Origin: JBAZDC01 sp041654595
GTDB taxonomy: Bacteria; Pseudomonadota; Gammaproteobacteria; Burkholderiales; Burkholderiaceae_B
Length of the DNA stretch: 7,988 bases
Direction: 5' to 3'
Assembly: GCA_964551305.1 (NCBI GenBank)
Contig: CAZKBT010000093.1
Location: 1 to 7,988 of the forward strand
In this document: piece after piece, positions 1 through 5,732 of the stretch
Layout of the letters: the number at the start of each line of letters is the position of its first letter
Position numbering within the stretch: the stretch's first letter is position 1
Translations under genes and position numbers: made by a program
The notes under the pieces: generated by a model
Databases searched by the model: none
What the model was told of the DNA's origin: nothing
The model's input: only the letters and a program-made list of their open reading frames with translations

Positions 1-511
1 CGATGGTCAGGGCCACGGGCAGGCCGCGCGCGACCTCGTCCGCGAAGGAAGGACCCGACAGCACGCCCAGGCCGATCGATGGATCCGCGGGCAAGGCCGC
101 CTGCACGAGTTGATGTGGCAGCAGGCCGGTTTCCTGCTGGAATCCCTTGCAGGTCCAGACGACGCCGATGGGGCCGTGCCCCAGGCGGGACACGCTGTCG
201 GCCAGACGTTCGCAGGTATCCGCCAGGCCCGCCACGGGCACGCCCAGGATGACCAGACCGGCTCCGTGCGCGTCGCGGCAGGCATGCGCCACGGCGGTAT
301 CGAAGTCCGCTGTGGCGCGCAGCTCGGGCGGCAGGGGAATGTCGGGCAGGTACTTGTCGTTGACGTGCCGGCTGTTCAGGCTGTGCGCCTGATCGGGATC
401 GCGCGACCAGAGCATGACGTCCGAGCGCGGGCATGCCAGGGCGGCCAGGGCCGTTCCCCAGCTGCCGGCTCCCAGGACGGCCACGTGCGGGCGCGAAGAC
501 GCGTCTGACAT
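1..511 (-). CDS. gpsA: NAD(P)-dependent glycerol-3-phosphate dehydrogenase, N-terminal 170 residues (partial)
   Basis: The gene starts with ATG at 511-509 and runs off the left edge, so only the first 170 codons are visible; family members are usually 330-350 aa. The enzyme reduces dihydroxyacetone phosphate to sn-glycerol 3-phosphate in the cytoplasm for phospholipid synthesis. The N-terminal Rossmann fold shows the dinucleotide-binding motif GAGSWGT (residues 14-20), then VILGVPV (87-93), the conserved TCKGF (120-124, with Lys122 expected near the substrate), and LSGPSFADEVARGLP (151-165), which is characteristic of GpsA. A GGCGG-type ribosome site lies in the 12-bp gap after secB, so it is probably translated from the same mRNA. 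The secB-gpsA order is also found in enterobacteria. Family assignment is very secure; nothing can be said about the C-terminal catalytic domain. Confidence 0.96.
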   Translation of the reverse strand, partial: MSDASSRPHVAVLGAGSWGTALAALACPRSDVMLWSRDPDQAHSLNSRHVNDKYLPDIPLPPELRATADFDTAVAHACRDAHGAGLVILGVPVAGLADTCERLADSVSRLGHGPIGVVWTCKGFQQETGLLPHQLVQAALPADPSIGLGVLSGPSFADEVARGLPVALTI

Positions 512-523
512 GTCCGCCTGCTG

Positions 524-1051
524 TTACTGGCGCGTGGCGCCCGGAGGCAGGATCAGGCCCGAATCCGGTCCTTGTCCGCCTTTTTGTTCCTCGGCCAATT
601 GCGCGATGCGCTGTTCGTACAGTGCCTGGAAATTCACCTCGGTCAGATGCAGCGGGGGCAGCGAGGTGCGGTTGATCGCATCGGCGATGTTGGCGCGCAG
701 GTACGGATACAGCATGGTGGGGCAGACGATGCCCAGGAGCGGGTCGAGCTGCTCGGCGGGGATGTTGGCCGCTTCGAAAATGCCCGCCTGCTTGGCTTCG
801 ATCAGGTACAGCACCTTGTCGCCGATGCGGGTGGTGACGGTGGCGGTCACAGTGGATTCGTAGACCGTGTCGGCCAGGCGCTCGCCGCCGACGTTGATCG
901 ACACTTCGACGGCGGGCGCTTCCTGCTCCAGGAAGATCTGGGGAGCGTTCGGCATTTCGAGCGACAGGTCTTTCACATAGGTTCGTTGCAGGCTGAAGCT
1001 GGGGCTGTTGTCGTCTTGAGCGTCAGCGTGGTTGGCGTTCTTGTCGGTCAT
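524..1051 (-). CDS. secB: Protein-export chaperone SecB
   Basis: This 175-residue protein is a homotetrameric cytoplasmic chaperone that keeps preproteins unfolded and hands them to SecA. Family signatures are YVKDLSLEMPNAP (residues 25-37), the central beta-sheet region (about 46-95), CPTMLYPYLR (110-119) and LPPLHLTEVNFQALY (131-145). E. coli SecB has 155 residues. The extra length here is a polar N-terminus (1-18) and a Gly/Pro/Gln-rich tail (about 155-175); both ends are usually disordered and variable. The ATG at 1051 is preceded by AGGA at a 7-nt spacing, which supports this start. It lies 45 bp downstream of grxC and 12 bp upstream of gpsA in one apparent operon. SecB is mostly restricted to proteobacteria. 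Identification is secure. Confidence 0.97.
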   Translation of the reverse strand: MTDKNANHADAQDDNSPSFSLQRTYVKDLSLEMPNAPQIFLEQEAPAVEVSINVGGERLADTVYESTVTATVTTRIGDKVLYLIEAKQAGIFEAANIPAEQLDPLLGIVCPTMLYPYLRANIADAINRTSLPPLHLTEVNFQALYEQRIAQLAEEQKGGQGPDSGLILPPGATRQ

Positions 1052-1096
1052 GGTGGGTCCTGAAAAGGAATGAATCGGAGAGTAAAGGGTAAAAAG

Positions 1097-1354
1097 CTAT
1101 CGGCCAAGCAGCGGCAGCAGGCCGCCGGCCCTGTCCAGGGCGGCCAGGTCGTCGTAGCCGCCGACGTGCGTGTCGCCGATATAGATCTGCGGCACGGTGC
1201 GGCGTCCGGTGCGTTCCATCATGACGGCGCGCTGTTCGGGCTCCTGGTCGATGCGGATTTTGTCGATGTGCGTCACGCCGCGCTGCTTCAGCAGCATTTC
1301 CGCCCGTATGCAATACGGGCAGACGGCAGTACAGTACATGGTTACGTCGGGCAT
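1097..1354 (-). CDS. grxC: Glutaredoxin 3 (dithiol glutaredoxin)
   Basis: This 85-residue thioredoxin-fold protein has the classical dithiol active site CPYC (Cys12, Cys15), the cis-proline loop TVPQIYI (53-59, Pro55) and the glutathione-binding GGYDD motif (65-69). The length is typical of GrxC. It reduces protein disulfides and glutathione-mixed disulfides in the cytoplasm using glutathione. The ATG at 1354 is preceded by CGGAG in the 18-bp gap after the rhodanese gene, which fits co-transcription. The order rhodanese, grxC, secB, gpsA matches E. coli yibN-grxC-secB-gpsA. A NrdH-like redoxin is less likely because the CPYC and GGYDD arrangement is that of Grx3. Confidence 0.95.
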   Translation of the reverse strand: MPDVTMYCTAVCPYCIRAEMLLKQRGVTHIDKIRIDQEPEQRAVMMERTGRRTVPQIYIGDTHVGGYDDLAALDRAGGLLPLLGR

Positions 1355-1372
1355 GGCAAAGCTCCGGGCGAA

Positions 1373-1783
1373 TCAGGATTTCTTGGAAATCGGCATGCCT
1401 TCCTTGAGCCAGTTGCGCAGGCCGCCGTCCAGGGTAACCGCTTCGGCATAGCCTTTCTTGCGCAGGTCGGCGCCGACGCGCACGGAATCGCGGCCATGTT
1501 CGCAGAAAACGATGATAGGCTTGTCCTTGGCCAGCGAATTGAGCTTGTTCGCCAGGTCGGCGATGGGAATATTGCGCGCCTGGGGTATGCTGCCCGCCTT
1601 GAACGCGTCATGATTGCGGATATCGACGAAAACGGCTTGTTTGTGGTTGGCCAGCTGCACGGCCTGCTGCACGTTCACGGATTTGGCGCCGCCTTTCAGG
1701 AAAGAGGGCAGGGCCAGCGCGACGACTGCGGTCACGGCTACGACTACAAGAAGGATATTGGTTTGTTCTAGGAAAAAGTCCAC
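1373..1783 (-). CDS. Membrane-anchored single-domain rhodanese (YibN-like sulfurtransferase)
   Basis: From the preferred GTG start (1783-1781) the protein has 136 residues. It has one hydrophobic segment (about 9-29) followed by basic residues, then a rhodanese fold with the strand AVFVDIR (50-56) and the active-site loop CEHGRDS (94-100, catalytic Cys94). The positive charge after the membrane segment suggests the catalytic domain faces the cytoplasm (inference). Rhodaneses carry sulfane sulfur as a cysteine persulfide; the acceptor here is unknown. A longer reading frame opens at TTG (1825-1823) and would add 14 residues. I prefer the GTG because a perfect TATAAT at 1833-1828 would place the transcript start near 1821, downstream of that TTG, and because the GTG has a GGGA upstream. 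The loop has Arg one place earlier than the common CxxGxRS pattern, with Asp after it. It is the first gene of the operon and occupies the yibN position. Confidence 0.85.
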   Translation of the reverse strand: MDFFLEQTNILLVVVAVTAVVALALPSFLKGGAKSVNVQQAVQLANHKQAVFVDIRNHDAFKAGSIPQARNIPIADLANKLNSLAKDKPIIVFCEHGRDSVRVGADLRKKGYAEAVTLDGGLRNWLKEGMPISKKS

Positions 1784-1825
1784 GATATGTCCCGAATAGG
1801 CCTGCAAAAAATGGGCTGAATCCAA

Positions 1826-1872
1826 CGATTATAAAATGGACGGCGAATTTCAACTTTTGGGTGGTATTTATC
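1826..1872. promoter_or_regulatory. Divergent intergenic control region between the rhodanese and gpmA genes
   Basis: This AT-rich stretch in an otherwise GC-rich window separates the two divergent operons. It holds the minus-strand TATAAT, an overlapping plus-strand TATAAA (1830-1835) without a clear -35, and the gpmA ribosome site GGGTGG (1859-1864), 8 nt before the gpmA ATG. No operator palindrome was recognised. If both promoters are real, polymerases would compete for the same bases. Confidence 0.5.
1828..1833 (-). promoter_or_regulatory. Candidate -10 box of the rhodanese-grxC-secB-gpsA operon
   Basis: The minus strand reads exactly TATAAT here. No good -35 sits at the ideal distance: a TTGAAA (1853-1848) is only 14 bp upstream, and the hexamer at 17 bp is AAGTTG. 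Transcription would begin near 1821, giving a leader of about 38 nt to the GTG at 1783. On the plus strand the same bases give TATAAA (1830-1835), which could serve gpmA, so the two promoters may overlap. Position and sequence are seen; function is inferred. Confidence 0.45.
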
Positions 1873-2625
1873 ATGCATAAACTTGTTCTGATGCGCCATG
1901 GCGAAAGCCAGTGGAATCTGGAAAATCGCTTCACCGGCTGGATGGACGTCGATTTGACGGATACCGGGCGCGAACAGGCCCGCAATGCGGGGGCGCTGCT
2001 CAAAGAGCAGGGCTACGAGTTCGACCTGGCCTATTCGTCCTTGCTCAAGCGTGCCATACGCACTTTGTGGATCGCGCTGGACGAAATGGATGCCATGTAC
2101 ACGCCGATAGGCTTGAGCTGGAGGCTGAACGAGCGGCATTACGGCGCCTTGCAAGGCCTGAACAAGGCCGAGACGGCCGCCGAGTACGGCGACGAGCAAG
2201 TCTTGATCTGGCGCCGCGCCTACGCGATCGCGCCCAACCCGCTGGCGTCGGACGATCCGCGCCACCCCAGGTTCGACAAGCGCTATTCCAAGGTGGCGCC
2301 GGAGAACCTGCCGGCCACGGAGTGCCTGAAGGACACCGTGGAGCGCGTGCTGCCGTTCTGGAACGAATCCATCGCGCCCGCCATCCGCGCTGGCCGCCGC
2401 GTGCTGGTCGCCGCTCACGGCAATAGCCTGCGCGCGCTGATCAAGCACCTGGACGGCATTTCGGACGACGACATCGTGCACCTGAACATCCCCACCGGCC
2501 AGCCCCTGGTCTACGAGCTGGACGACGAGCTGCGTCCGATACGCCATTACTACCTGGGCGATGCCGATGAAATCGCGGCGGCGATGGCCGCCGTCGCCAA
2601 CCAGGGCAAGGCCAAGCAAGCCTGA
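1873..2625 (+). CDS. gpmA: 2,3-bisphosphoglycerate-dependent phosphoglycerate mutase
   Basis: This 250-residue cytoplasmic enzyme interconverts 3- and 2-phosphoglycerate in glycolysis and gluconeogenesis. It is a histidine phosphatase superfamily member. The phosphohistidine motif MRHGESQWN lies at residues 7-15 (His9); LLKRAIRTLW (57-66) and LNERHYGALQG (85-95, Glu87 as expected general acid) follow; the second catalytic histidine is His182 in LVAAHGNSLRAL (178-189); NIPTGQPLVYEL (205-216) is typical of dPGM. The ATG at 1873 is chosen over an in-frame GTG at 1861, which lies inside the GGGTGG ribosome site; the chosen start also gives the normal family N-terminus. It heads the gpmA-envC-ctpA-moeB-like operon, with envC 14 bp downstream. 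In E. coli the equivalent position holds the unrelated cofactor-independent mutase gpmM. Confidence 0.97.
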   Translation: MHKLVLMRHGESQWNLENRFTGWMDVDLTDTGREQARNAGALLKEQGYEFDLAYSSLLKRAIRTLWIALDEMDAMYTPIGLSWRLNERHYGALQGLNKAETAAEYGDEQVLIWRRAYAIAPNPLASDDPRHPRFDKRYSKVAPENLPATECLKDTVERVLPFWNESIAPAIRAGRRVLVAAHGNSLRALIKHLDGISDDDIVHLNIPTGQPLVYELDDELRPIRHYYLGDADEIAAAMAAVANQGKAKQA

Positions 2626-2639
2626 AAGCGTCCGCATCC

Positions 2640-4106
2640 ATGAAGCGCCTGATCCGTCTGCTCCTGTTGTCCGCTTTGTCGGGCGTCTGCCTGGGCGCGC
2701 ACGCGCGCGCCGTGGATCCGGCCTTGGCCCAGCGCCAGGCGCAGGCCCAGGAGGAGCAGGCGCAATTGCGCAAGCGCATCGACGAGCTCAATCGCAAGAT
2801 CGCCGAGCAGGAATCCTCCCGGCGCGATGCCGCCCAGGCCCTGAAGGCGTCCGAGCAGCAGATATCGGCGATCAGCCTGCAGCTGGAAGAGCTGGGCGGA
2901 CGCGCCGACGAGGTCCGGGCCGACCTGCGCCGGCTGGAAAAGCGGAAAGCGGAAAGGGTCCGCGATTTGCAGGTCCGCCAGCAGGAATTGAGCGAGCAGT
3001 TGCGCGCGCAGTATGCCAACGATCTGTCGCCGTGGTCCGCCCTGTTGTCCGGCGAGGATCCGCACAGGATAGGACGCGACCTGAGCTATCTGGGCTATGT
3101 GTCGAAATCGCAGGCCAAGGCCGTGCGCGACGTTCGCCAGGCCATCGATGAACTGGCGGCGGTGCGGGAGCGTCTGGAGTCGAGCCAGCGGGAGCTGGAC
3201 GACCTGTCCGGGCAGACCGCCCTGCAAAAGCGCGAGCTGGAAAAGCAGAAGGCGGAGCGCGCGTCGGTTCTTGCCTCGATCGAAGGTCAATTGAAAGCCC
3301 AGCGCGGCCAGGCCCAGACCCTGGCTCGCGACGAGGCGCGTCTGGGCGAGCTGGTCGATGGACTGCGGGCCGAGCTGCAACGCCAGGAACGGGCGGCGCG
3401 CCTGGCCGAGGAAAAAAGGCGCCGGGAGCAGGCGCAAAAGGCGGAGCAGGCCCGCCAGGCCGCCTTGCAGCGCCAGCGCGAGCTGGAGCGGGAGCGCGAA
3501 CGCCTACGCCAGGCGGAAATCGAGGCGCGCCGCATGCAGGAGCAGGCCAGGCACGAACAGGAACGCCAGAAGGCGGAAAAGGCGCGCATCCAGGTCGAGC
3601 AGGCCTTGGCCAGGGCCAAGCAAGCGGAGCAGGAAGAGGCGCGCAATCGCGCGAAGGCGGAAGAAGCCGATCGCCAGGTGCAGGCGCAGCTGCGCGCCGC
3701 GGCCAACTCCGGCACGGCGGGGTTGGCGCGCGGATTGCCGCATCCGGTGCGCGGCGAGATACTGGGGCAGTTCGGCGCCCAGCGTCCGGACGGTGGCGGC
3801 ATCTGGCGCGGCATCGTATTACGGGCTTCCGAGGGTACGCCCGTCAAGGTCGTCGCCAACGGCCGGGTTGTTTATGCGAATTGGCTGAGCGGTTTCGGGA
3901 ATATCATGATCGTGGATCACGGCGCCCAATATCTCAGCGTGTATGCCTACAATCAAAGCCTGCTCAAGCGGGTGGGCGACGTCGTCAAGGCGGGCGATGT
4001 CATCGCGTCGGTGGGCGCGACCGGCGGCCAGGTGGAGCCCGGGCTGTACTTCGAAATACGCCATAATGCGACGCCGGTGAATCCCTTACTTTGGTTGCGG
4101 CGCTAA
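2640..4106 (+). CDS. envC: EnvC-type murein hydrolase activator (periplasmic, degenerate LytM/M23 domain)
   Basis: The 488-residue product has a signal peptide (about 1-24, likely cut after ARA), a long coiled coil (about 26-125), a tip segment with SPWSALLSGEDPHRIG (130-145) that aligns by eye with the FtsX-binding region of E. coli EnvC, a returning coiled coil (about 155-250), a highly charged Arg/Glu/Gln/Ala helix (about 245-355), and a C-terminal LytM domain (about 366-488). Zn-binding residues of active M23 peptidases are absent: WRGIVL (389-394) replaces the HxGxD-type motif, and GLYFEIR (468-474) has Tyr470 where active enzymes have a catalytic His. So it should activate amidases (AmiA/B/C type) at the division septum under FtsEX control rather than cut peptidoglycan itself. 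It starts 14 bp after gpmA with no clear ribosome site, suggesting translational coupling. It is about 70 residues longer than E. coli EnvC (419), with the extra length mainly in the charged helix. Confidence 0.92.
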   Translation: MKRLIRLLLLSALSGVCLGAHARAVDPALAQRQAQAQEEQAQLRKRIDELNRKIAEQESSRRDAAQALKASEQQISAISLQLEELGGRADEVRADLRRLEKRKAERVRDLQVRQQELSEQLRAQYANDLSPWSALLSGEDPHRIGRDLSYLGYVSKSQAKAVRDVRQAIDELAAVRERLESSQRELDDLSGQTALQKRELEKQKAERASVLASIEGQLKAQRGQAQTLARDEARLGELVDGLRAELQRQERAARLAEEKRRREQAQKAEQARQAALQRQRELERERERLRQAEIEARRMQEQARHEQERQKAEKARIQVEQALARAKQAEQEEARNRAKAEEADRQVQAQLRAAANSGTAGLARGLPHPVRGEILGQFGAQRPDGGGIWRGIVLRASEGTPVKVVANGRVVYANWLSGFGNIMIVDHGAQYLSVYAYNQSLLKRVGDVVKAGDVIASVGATGGQVEPGLYFEIRHNATPVNPLLWLRR

Positions 4107-4118
4107 TTTCGTTACTAT
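4091..4118 (+). promoter_or_regulatory. Weak candidate promoter for ctpA
   Basis: TTGGTT (4091-4096), 16 bp, then TACTAT (4113-4118) resembles a sigma-70 promoter with partial matches to both boxes (3/6 and 4/6). It overlaps the last codons of envC. It could give ctpA and the moeB-like gene extra transcription; equally it may be chance in a locally AT-rich gap. Confidence 0.25.
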
Positions 4119-4130
4119 TACTGAACCTGA

Positions 4131-4147
4131 AGACGCTGGCGGCGTCT
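4131..4147 (+). other. Short stem-loop in the envC-ctpA gap
   Basis: AGACGC (4131-4136) and GCGTCT (4142-4147) can pair as a perfect 6-bp stem with a 5-base loop, followed a few bases on by TTTT (4154-4157). The T run is too short and too distant for a convincing intrinsic terminator. It may partly attenuate transcription, stabilise an mRNA end, or do nothing. It is the only notable structure in the 72-bp gap. Confidence 0.3.
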
Positions 4148-4178
4148 GAGCAATTTTGTCAAGACATTGGGAACGTGC

Positions 4179-5732
4179 ATGAGCACTCGTAGGTTAGGCG
4201 GTTTCGTTTTGGTCGTGATGGGCGCGCTTGGCGGCGTGCTGATCAGTCTTGGGATAACGGCTGTCGCCCAGCGGGGCGAGCCCTTGCCCTTGAAAGACCT
4301 GCAGCAGTTCGCCAACGTGTATTCCGCCATCAAGAGCAGCTATGTCGAGCCCGTGACGGACGACAAGCTGATCCATGACGCCATAAAAGGCATGTTCAGC
4401 GACCTGGATCCCCACTCCTCCTACCTGGATGCCGAGGCGTTCAAGGAAATGGAATCCATTACGCAGGGCGGCTTCGGCGGCCTGGGCATTGAAATCGGCA
4501 GCGAAGACGGCATGCCCAAGGTGATCGCGCCGATAGAAGACACGCCCGCGGCCCGGGCGGGCATCCTGTCGGGCGACCTGATCACCCATATCGACGGCAA
4601 GCCCACCAAGGGCATGACGTTGAACGACGCCGTCAAGCAGATGCGCGGCAAGCCCAAGACCTCCATCGTGCTGACCATCCTGCGTCAGGGACGGGACAAG
4701 CCGCTGGTCATCACCATCGTGCGCGACATGATCAAGGTGCGCAGCGTGCGCAGCAAAATGCTGGACGGCGACATCGGCTACGTCCGCGTATCGCAATTCC
4801 AGGAGCGTACCGTGCAGGACCTGGTCGATCATCTGGCCAAGCTGGGCGGAAAGACGCCGCCCAAAGGCTTGATACTCGATTTGCGCAACGATCCGGGCGG
4901 CCTGCTCGACGGCGCCATCGGCGTCAGCTCGATATTCCTCGAGCCCGAAAAGCTGGTCGTTTCCACCAAGGGCCGGGTGCCGTCCTCCAATCGGGAATAC
5001 TATTCACGCCCCTTGAGCAGCTCGCGCAATCTCCTGACCGACGCCGCCCAGAGCACCGCGGCCAACATCCAGAGCTGGACCCGTACCGTGCCCATGGTCG
5101 TGCTGGTCAACGTGGGCTCGGCGTCGGCATCCGAAATCGTGGCGGGCGCCTTGCAGGATCACAAACGGGCCACGGTCATGGGCAACCGGACCTTCGGCAA
5201 GGGTTCCGTGCAAAGTGTGCTGGCCTTGGGCGACGATGCCGGCATCAAGCTGACGACCGCGCGCTACTACACGCCGAGCGGGCGCTCCATCCAGGTCACC
5301 GGCGTCCATCCCGACATCCTGGTGGACGATACCGCGCAGGGCAATCTTTTCCGCTTGCCGCGCGAAGGCGACCTGCAACGCCACTTGATCAACGGCGAGG
5401 AAGAGGAAAATGCCGAATCGGCCGATGCCAACAAGGATGATCTCGTGGCCGAGCCCAAGATGTTCGAGTTCGGCGGCGACGACGACTTCCAGCTTCAGCA
5501 GGCGATCAACAAGCTGGAGGGACGCGAGGTGAAAAAGAACGATCCCGCGCTGGCCAAGACCGCGTCCGTTGGCGCCGCCGCGGACAAGGCCGAATCCGGG
5601 AAGGATGCGCAAGCCGGATCCGCTTCGGACCAACAGGATGCCGCGACGCCTGAGGCAGAAAAAAAAAGTCCGGTGAACGCGATTGAGCGCTATCGCATCA
5701 CGCCGGATGGATTGATCAAATCGGCGCAATGA
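4179..5732 (+). CDS. ctpA: Carboxyl-terminal processing serine protease, CtpA/Prc type (peptidase S41)
   Basis: The 517-residue product has an N-terminal signal or anchor segment (about 8-30), an N-terminal domain, a PDZ domain (about 95-180, with GGFGGLGIEIG at 98-108), and the S41 protease core. The Ser/Lys dyad is Ser316 in GSASASE (313-319) and Lys341 in FGKGSVQ (339-345), with Gln345 at the expected spacing. The C-terminal part (about 405-500) is acidic and Ala/Gln/Asp-rich, low in complexity, ending in a short more ordered tail. It should act in the periplasm on C-terminal tails of envelope proteins; relatives degrade peptidoglycan hydrolases with a lipoprotein adaptor. The ATG at 4179 has GGGA 7 nt upstream, and is preferred over an in-frame TTG at 4167 that overlaps this site. 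It follows envC by 72 bp and overlaps the next gene by 4 bp. Confidence 0.94.
   Translation: MSTRRLGGFVLVVMGALGGVLISLGITAVAQRGEPLPLKDLQQFANVYSAIKSSYVEPVTDDKLIHDAIKGMFSDLDPHSSYLDAEAFKEMESITQGGFGGLGIEIGSEDGMPKVIAPIEDTPAARAGILSGDLITHIDGKPTKGMTLNDAVKQMRGKPKTSIVLTILRQGRDKPLVITIVRDMIKVRSVRSKMLDGDIGYVRVSQFQERTVQDLVDHLAKLGGKTPPKGLILDLRNDPGGLLDGAIGVSSIFLEPEKLVVSTKGRVPSSNREYYSRPLSSSRNLLTDAAQSTAANIQSWTRTVPMVVLVNVGSASASEIVAGALQDHKRATVMGNRTFGKGSVQSVLALGDDAGIKLTTARYYTPSGRSIQVTGVHPDILVDDTAQGNLFRLPREGDLQRHLINGEEEENAESADANKDDLVAEPKMFEFGGDDDFQLQQAINKLEGREVKKNDPALAKTASVGAAADKAESGKDAQAGSASDQQDAATPEAEKKSPVNAIERYRITPDGLIKSAQ
5659..5667 (+). repeat. A9 homopolymer tract near the 3' end of ctpA
   Basis: Nine consecutive A residues span codons Glu494-Lys-Lys-Ser497 of ctpA. 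It is the longest single-base run I noticed in this GC-rich window. One extra A would bring a stop at about 5684-5686, and one A lost a stop at 5674-5676, so either slip ends the protease early and uncouples it from the overlapping downstream start. Slippage is an inference; the tract itself is seen directly. Confidence 0.9.

Noticed and set aside
1070..1771. Plus-strand open frame of 233 codons opposite grxC and the rhodanese gene
   Set aside because: Both minus-strand genes are well supported, and the frame shows no family signature.
1861..1872. GTG at 1861 as the gpmA start
   Set aside because: This codon is part of the GGGTGG ribosome site, and the ATG at 1873 gives the standard GpmA N-terminus and 250-residue length.
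1768..2637. Minus-strand open frame of 289 codons across gpmA
   Set aside because: It lies wholly opposite gpmA, whose motifs are clear. Its product has no recognisable domain and the composition expected of an antisense shadow in GC-rich DNA.
2687..2692. Lipoprotein signal at Cys17 of EnvC
   Set aside because: The residues before Cys17 (SGV) do not fit the usual lipobox, and a normal signal peptidase site follows at ARA (22-24).
2550..3437. Minus-strand open frame of 295 codons across envC
   Set aside because: It mirrors the Arg/Glu/Gln-rich coiled-coil codons of envC as Leu/Ala/Arg-rich nonsense and has no ribosome site or domain.
4131..4157. Rho-independent terminator between envC and ctpA
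   Set aside because: The stem is only 6 bp and the T run is four bases and not adjacent to the stem, so I list it only as a stem-loop.
4167..4178. TTG at 4167 as the ctpA start
   Set aside because: It overlaps the GGGA ribosome site that is well placed for the ATG at 4179.
4194..4832. Minus-strand open frame of 212 codons opposite ctpA
   Set aside because: It is antisense to the PDZ region of ctpA and His/Asp/Gln-rich without any motif.
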